A DNA stretch of 64,000 nucleotides from NCBI GenBank assembly GCA_965250265.1, contig CBDFNO010000011.1, forward strand, positions 62,001 through 126,000, in the 5' to 3' direction. This DNA comes from PRS1 sp965250265 (lineage in GTDB: Bacteria; Bacteroidota; Bacteroidia; Flavobacteriales; Flavobacteriaceae). The position numbers and the translations under genes are program-made. Below are positions 62,534 to 64,000 of this stretch, in pieces. Under the pieces are notes generated by a model. That model searched no databases, was not told where the DNA came from, and saw only the letters and a list, made by a program, of their open reading frames with translations. The stretch's first letter is position 1. Every line of letters starts with the position of its first letter.

Positions 62534-63850
62534 TTATATTTCTCTATTACTATCCCAATCTTCGAGGTATTCCTTAACAGCTTTTACAAATTGTCCGCCA
62601 AGTGCTCCATTTACAACACGATGGTCGTAAGAATGTGACAAGAACATTTTGTAACGAATGCCAATAAAGTCCCCTTCGGAAGTTTCAATTACAGCTGGGA
62701 CTTTTCTAATTGCTCCAAGTGCCAAAATACCTACTTGAGGCTGGTTTATTATTGGTGTTCCCATGATGCTTCCAAATGTTCCTACATTTGTTACAGTATA
62801 AGTACCATCCTGTATATCATCTGGTTTTAATTTGTTTAAACGAGCACGATTTGCTAGGTCGTTAACCTGCTTGGTCATACCAACTAAATTTAGTTGGTCT
62901 GCATTTTTAATTACAGGAACAATTAAATTTCCATCGCCTAAAGCAGCTGCCATACCAAGATTGATATTTCTCTTTTTTATTATTGTATTTCCATCAACAG
63001 AAATATTCAACATTGGATATTCTCTCAAGGCTTTGGCTACAGCTTCCATAAATATTGGAGTGAATGTCAAGTTTTCTCCTTCTCTTTTAAAGAAATCGTC
63101 TTTTACTTTTTTACGCCAATTCCAGATTTTGGTAACATCTGCTTCAATAAATGATTGTACATGTGCTGAAGTTTGCACAGAATCGACCATATGCTTGGCA
63201 ACTAATTTACCCATTCTGGTCATTTCAATAATTTCATCTTCACCGCTTGATACTACTTGAGTTATCTGTGATTTAACAATTCCATCGGATTGTTGAACTT
63301 CAGGTTTTTCAATGGTTTTTTGTGAAGGTTGAATTCCTTTATTTTGCAGATATGCTAGTATGTCGTTTTTTGTGACACGCCCTTCTTTTCCAGTTCCTTG
63401 AAGCGTATCTAACTCAGCTTGTGCAATGCCTTCTTTTTTTGCTATATTTTTAACTAATGGTGAATAAAACTTATCTCCATTTGAAATTGCTGGAGTAACT
63501 ACTTGTTGCGCAACAATCACTGTTTTAGCAACTTCTTCAACCGCTTTTACTGGAGTTTCTTCTTTAATTTCTGTCACATTTTGTTCAGAAGTTGAAGTAG
63601 TTTCAGCAGCATCAGTTTCAATAATTGCAATAGTTTGACCTACCTGAATAACATCATCAACATTAAATAGCCTTTCTACTAAAACCCCATTAACTTCACT
63701 AGGTATCTCACTATCAACTTTATCTGTTGCAATTTCTAAAATAGCTTCATCCTCTTCAATAGTATCACCTATTTCCTTCAACCAAGATGTAAGTGTTGCC
63801 TCGGCAACACTTTCTCCCATTTTAGGTAATTTCAATTCAAATTTTGCCAT
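62534..63850 (-). CDS. 2-oxo acid dehydrogenase E2 (dihydrolipoamide acyltransferase)
   Basis: The 438-residue protein has a lipoyl domain (residues 2-77, lipoyl-lysine K44 in ATDKVDSEI), a flexible linker rich in E, V and T (80-130), a peripheral subunit-binding domain (about 131-170, YSPLVKNIAKKEGI) and the catalytic acyltransferase domain (about 205-438). The active-site motif reads DHRVVNG: H410 is kept but the usual aspartate is N414. It belongs with pyruvate or branched-chain oxo-acid dehydrogenases, but the E1 and E3 subunits are not in this window. It is the first gene of the E2-exonuclease-FAA-Hpt-cinA run. Confidence 0.92.
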   Translation of the reverse strand: MAKFELKLPKMGESVAEATLTSWLKEIGDTIEEDEAILEIATDKVDSEIPSEVNGVLVERLFNVDDVIQVGQTIAIIETDAAETTSTSEQNVTEIKEETPVKAVEEVAKTVIVAQQVVTPAISNGDKFYSPLVKNIAKKEGIAQAELDTLQGTGKEGRVTKNDILAYLQNKGIQPSQKTIEKPEVQQSDGIVKSQITQVVSSGEDEIIEMTRMGKLVAKHMVDSVQTSAHVQSFIEADVTKIWNWRKKVKDDFFKREGENLTFTPIFMEAVAKALREYPMLNISVDGNTIIKKRNINLGMAAALGDGNLIVPVIKNADQLNLVGMTKQVNDLANRARLNKLKPDDIQDGTYTVTNVGTFGSIMGTPIINQPQVGILALGAIRKVPAVIETSEGDFIGIRYKMFLSHSYDHRVVNGALGGQFVKAVKEYLEDWDSNREI

Positions 63851-63936
63851 ATCGTTAATGCAAAAGTAGTTTTATGATTTCTGCCTGCAAAATTAATGAA
63901 AAATCATATAATCTATTACAGTTTCTTTAATTAATT

Positions 63937-64000
63937 CTATTCAAAACTAATGACTTCTCCCTGAATTATTGAGCTATTACTACCAATAATAAAATTAGAA
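63937..64000 (-). CDS. C-terminal end of a minus-strand gene (partial)
   Basis: The last 64 bases read on the minus strand as SNFIIGSNSSIIQGEVISFE and then TAG. The rest of the gene lies beyond the window. The product is not recognised; 86 bases separate it from the E2 gene. Confidence 0.45.
   Translation of the reverse strand, partial: SNFIIGSNSSIIQGEVISFE

Overview
The window comes from a low-GC member of the Bacteroidota, most likely a marine Flavobacteriaceae. The evidence is consistent: type IX secretion (T9SS) C-terminal sorting domains, TAnnTTTG-type promoters, sparse Shine-Dalgarno sites, and family markers such as DUF3810, DUF349, DUF4295, DUF922, BshC, YidC with a long periplasmic domain, and the rpmB-rpmG-DUF4295-ftsY-rimO cluster. 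No tRNA, rRNA, CRISPR array, transposase or integrase was recognised.

Layout. 1-3.2 kb: the end of an upstream gene, a decayed T9SS-type YHYH-domain gene, and a membrane AraC-type regulator. 3.2-14.8 kb: PepD dipeptidase, a DUF3810 putative metallopeptidase, two secreted amidohydrolases, a lipoprotein, an overlapping SpoU methyltransferase/M48 protease pair, and a TolB-like propeller protein. 15-29 kb: a core block running the same way, with the (p)ppGpp enzyme, a Fur-family regulator, PurA, an OstA-like protein, an aminotransferase, a TPR protein, two tandem DUF368 (PopT-like) lipid-carrier transporters, AroE and a DUF349 protein. 29-39.4 kb, mostly minus strand: MazG, an XRE-DUF4870 regulator, a nitronate monooxygenase-like enzyme, a subtilisin with a T9SS tail, MnmA, a MORN-like protein, YidC and PyrG. 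39.5-43.5 kb: an accessory block (SH3-MBL protein, cyclase-like lipoprotein, amidohydrolase lipoprotein), each gene with its own promoter. 43.5-52.2 kb: DUF922, OsmC, LysM/periplasmic-binding protein, GuaA, BshC and an M14 peptidase. 52.2-56.4 kb: a second accessory block (HEPN-motif protein, carboxypeptidase-regulatory-domain protein, a 4-TM protein paired with an atypical lactate/malate dehydrogenase). 56.4-64 kb: a minus-strand core block from an E2 acyltransferase through a frameshifted exonuclease, FAA hydrolase, Hpt protein, CinA, L28, L33, DUF4295 and FtsY to RimO.

How it fits together. Much of the window is housekeeping: purine and CTP synthesis, stringent response, ribosome and tRNA maturation, membrane-protein targeting (FtsY, YidC) and envelope lipid recycling. 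Accessory genes sit between these blocks. Three of them (30.1-30.7, 42.0-43.3 and 52.3-53.3 kb) are each followed, 6-14 bases after the stop codon and in the same relative orientation, by a large imperfect palindrome. The three palindromes share ends (gene-proximal AACAACG or TAACACCG, distal CGTTAAAC or GCGTAAC) that resemble integron attC sites. Two of these genes also share a homologous promoter-leader of about 70 bases. This cassette-like arrangement is the most unusual feature of the window, but it is an inference that needs a genome-wide search.

Other notable points: a 20-bp perfect palindrome overlapping a promoter at 39.5 kb; a three-half-site operator upstream of the XRE gene; a homopolymer frameshift in the exonuclease; a 198-bp tandem duplication inside the DUF349 gene; and a probable ATT start for the aminotransferase.
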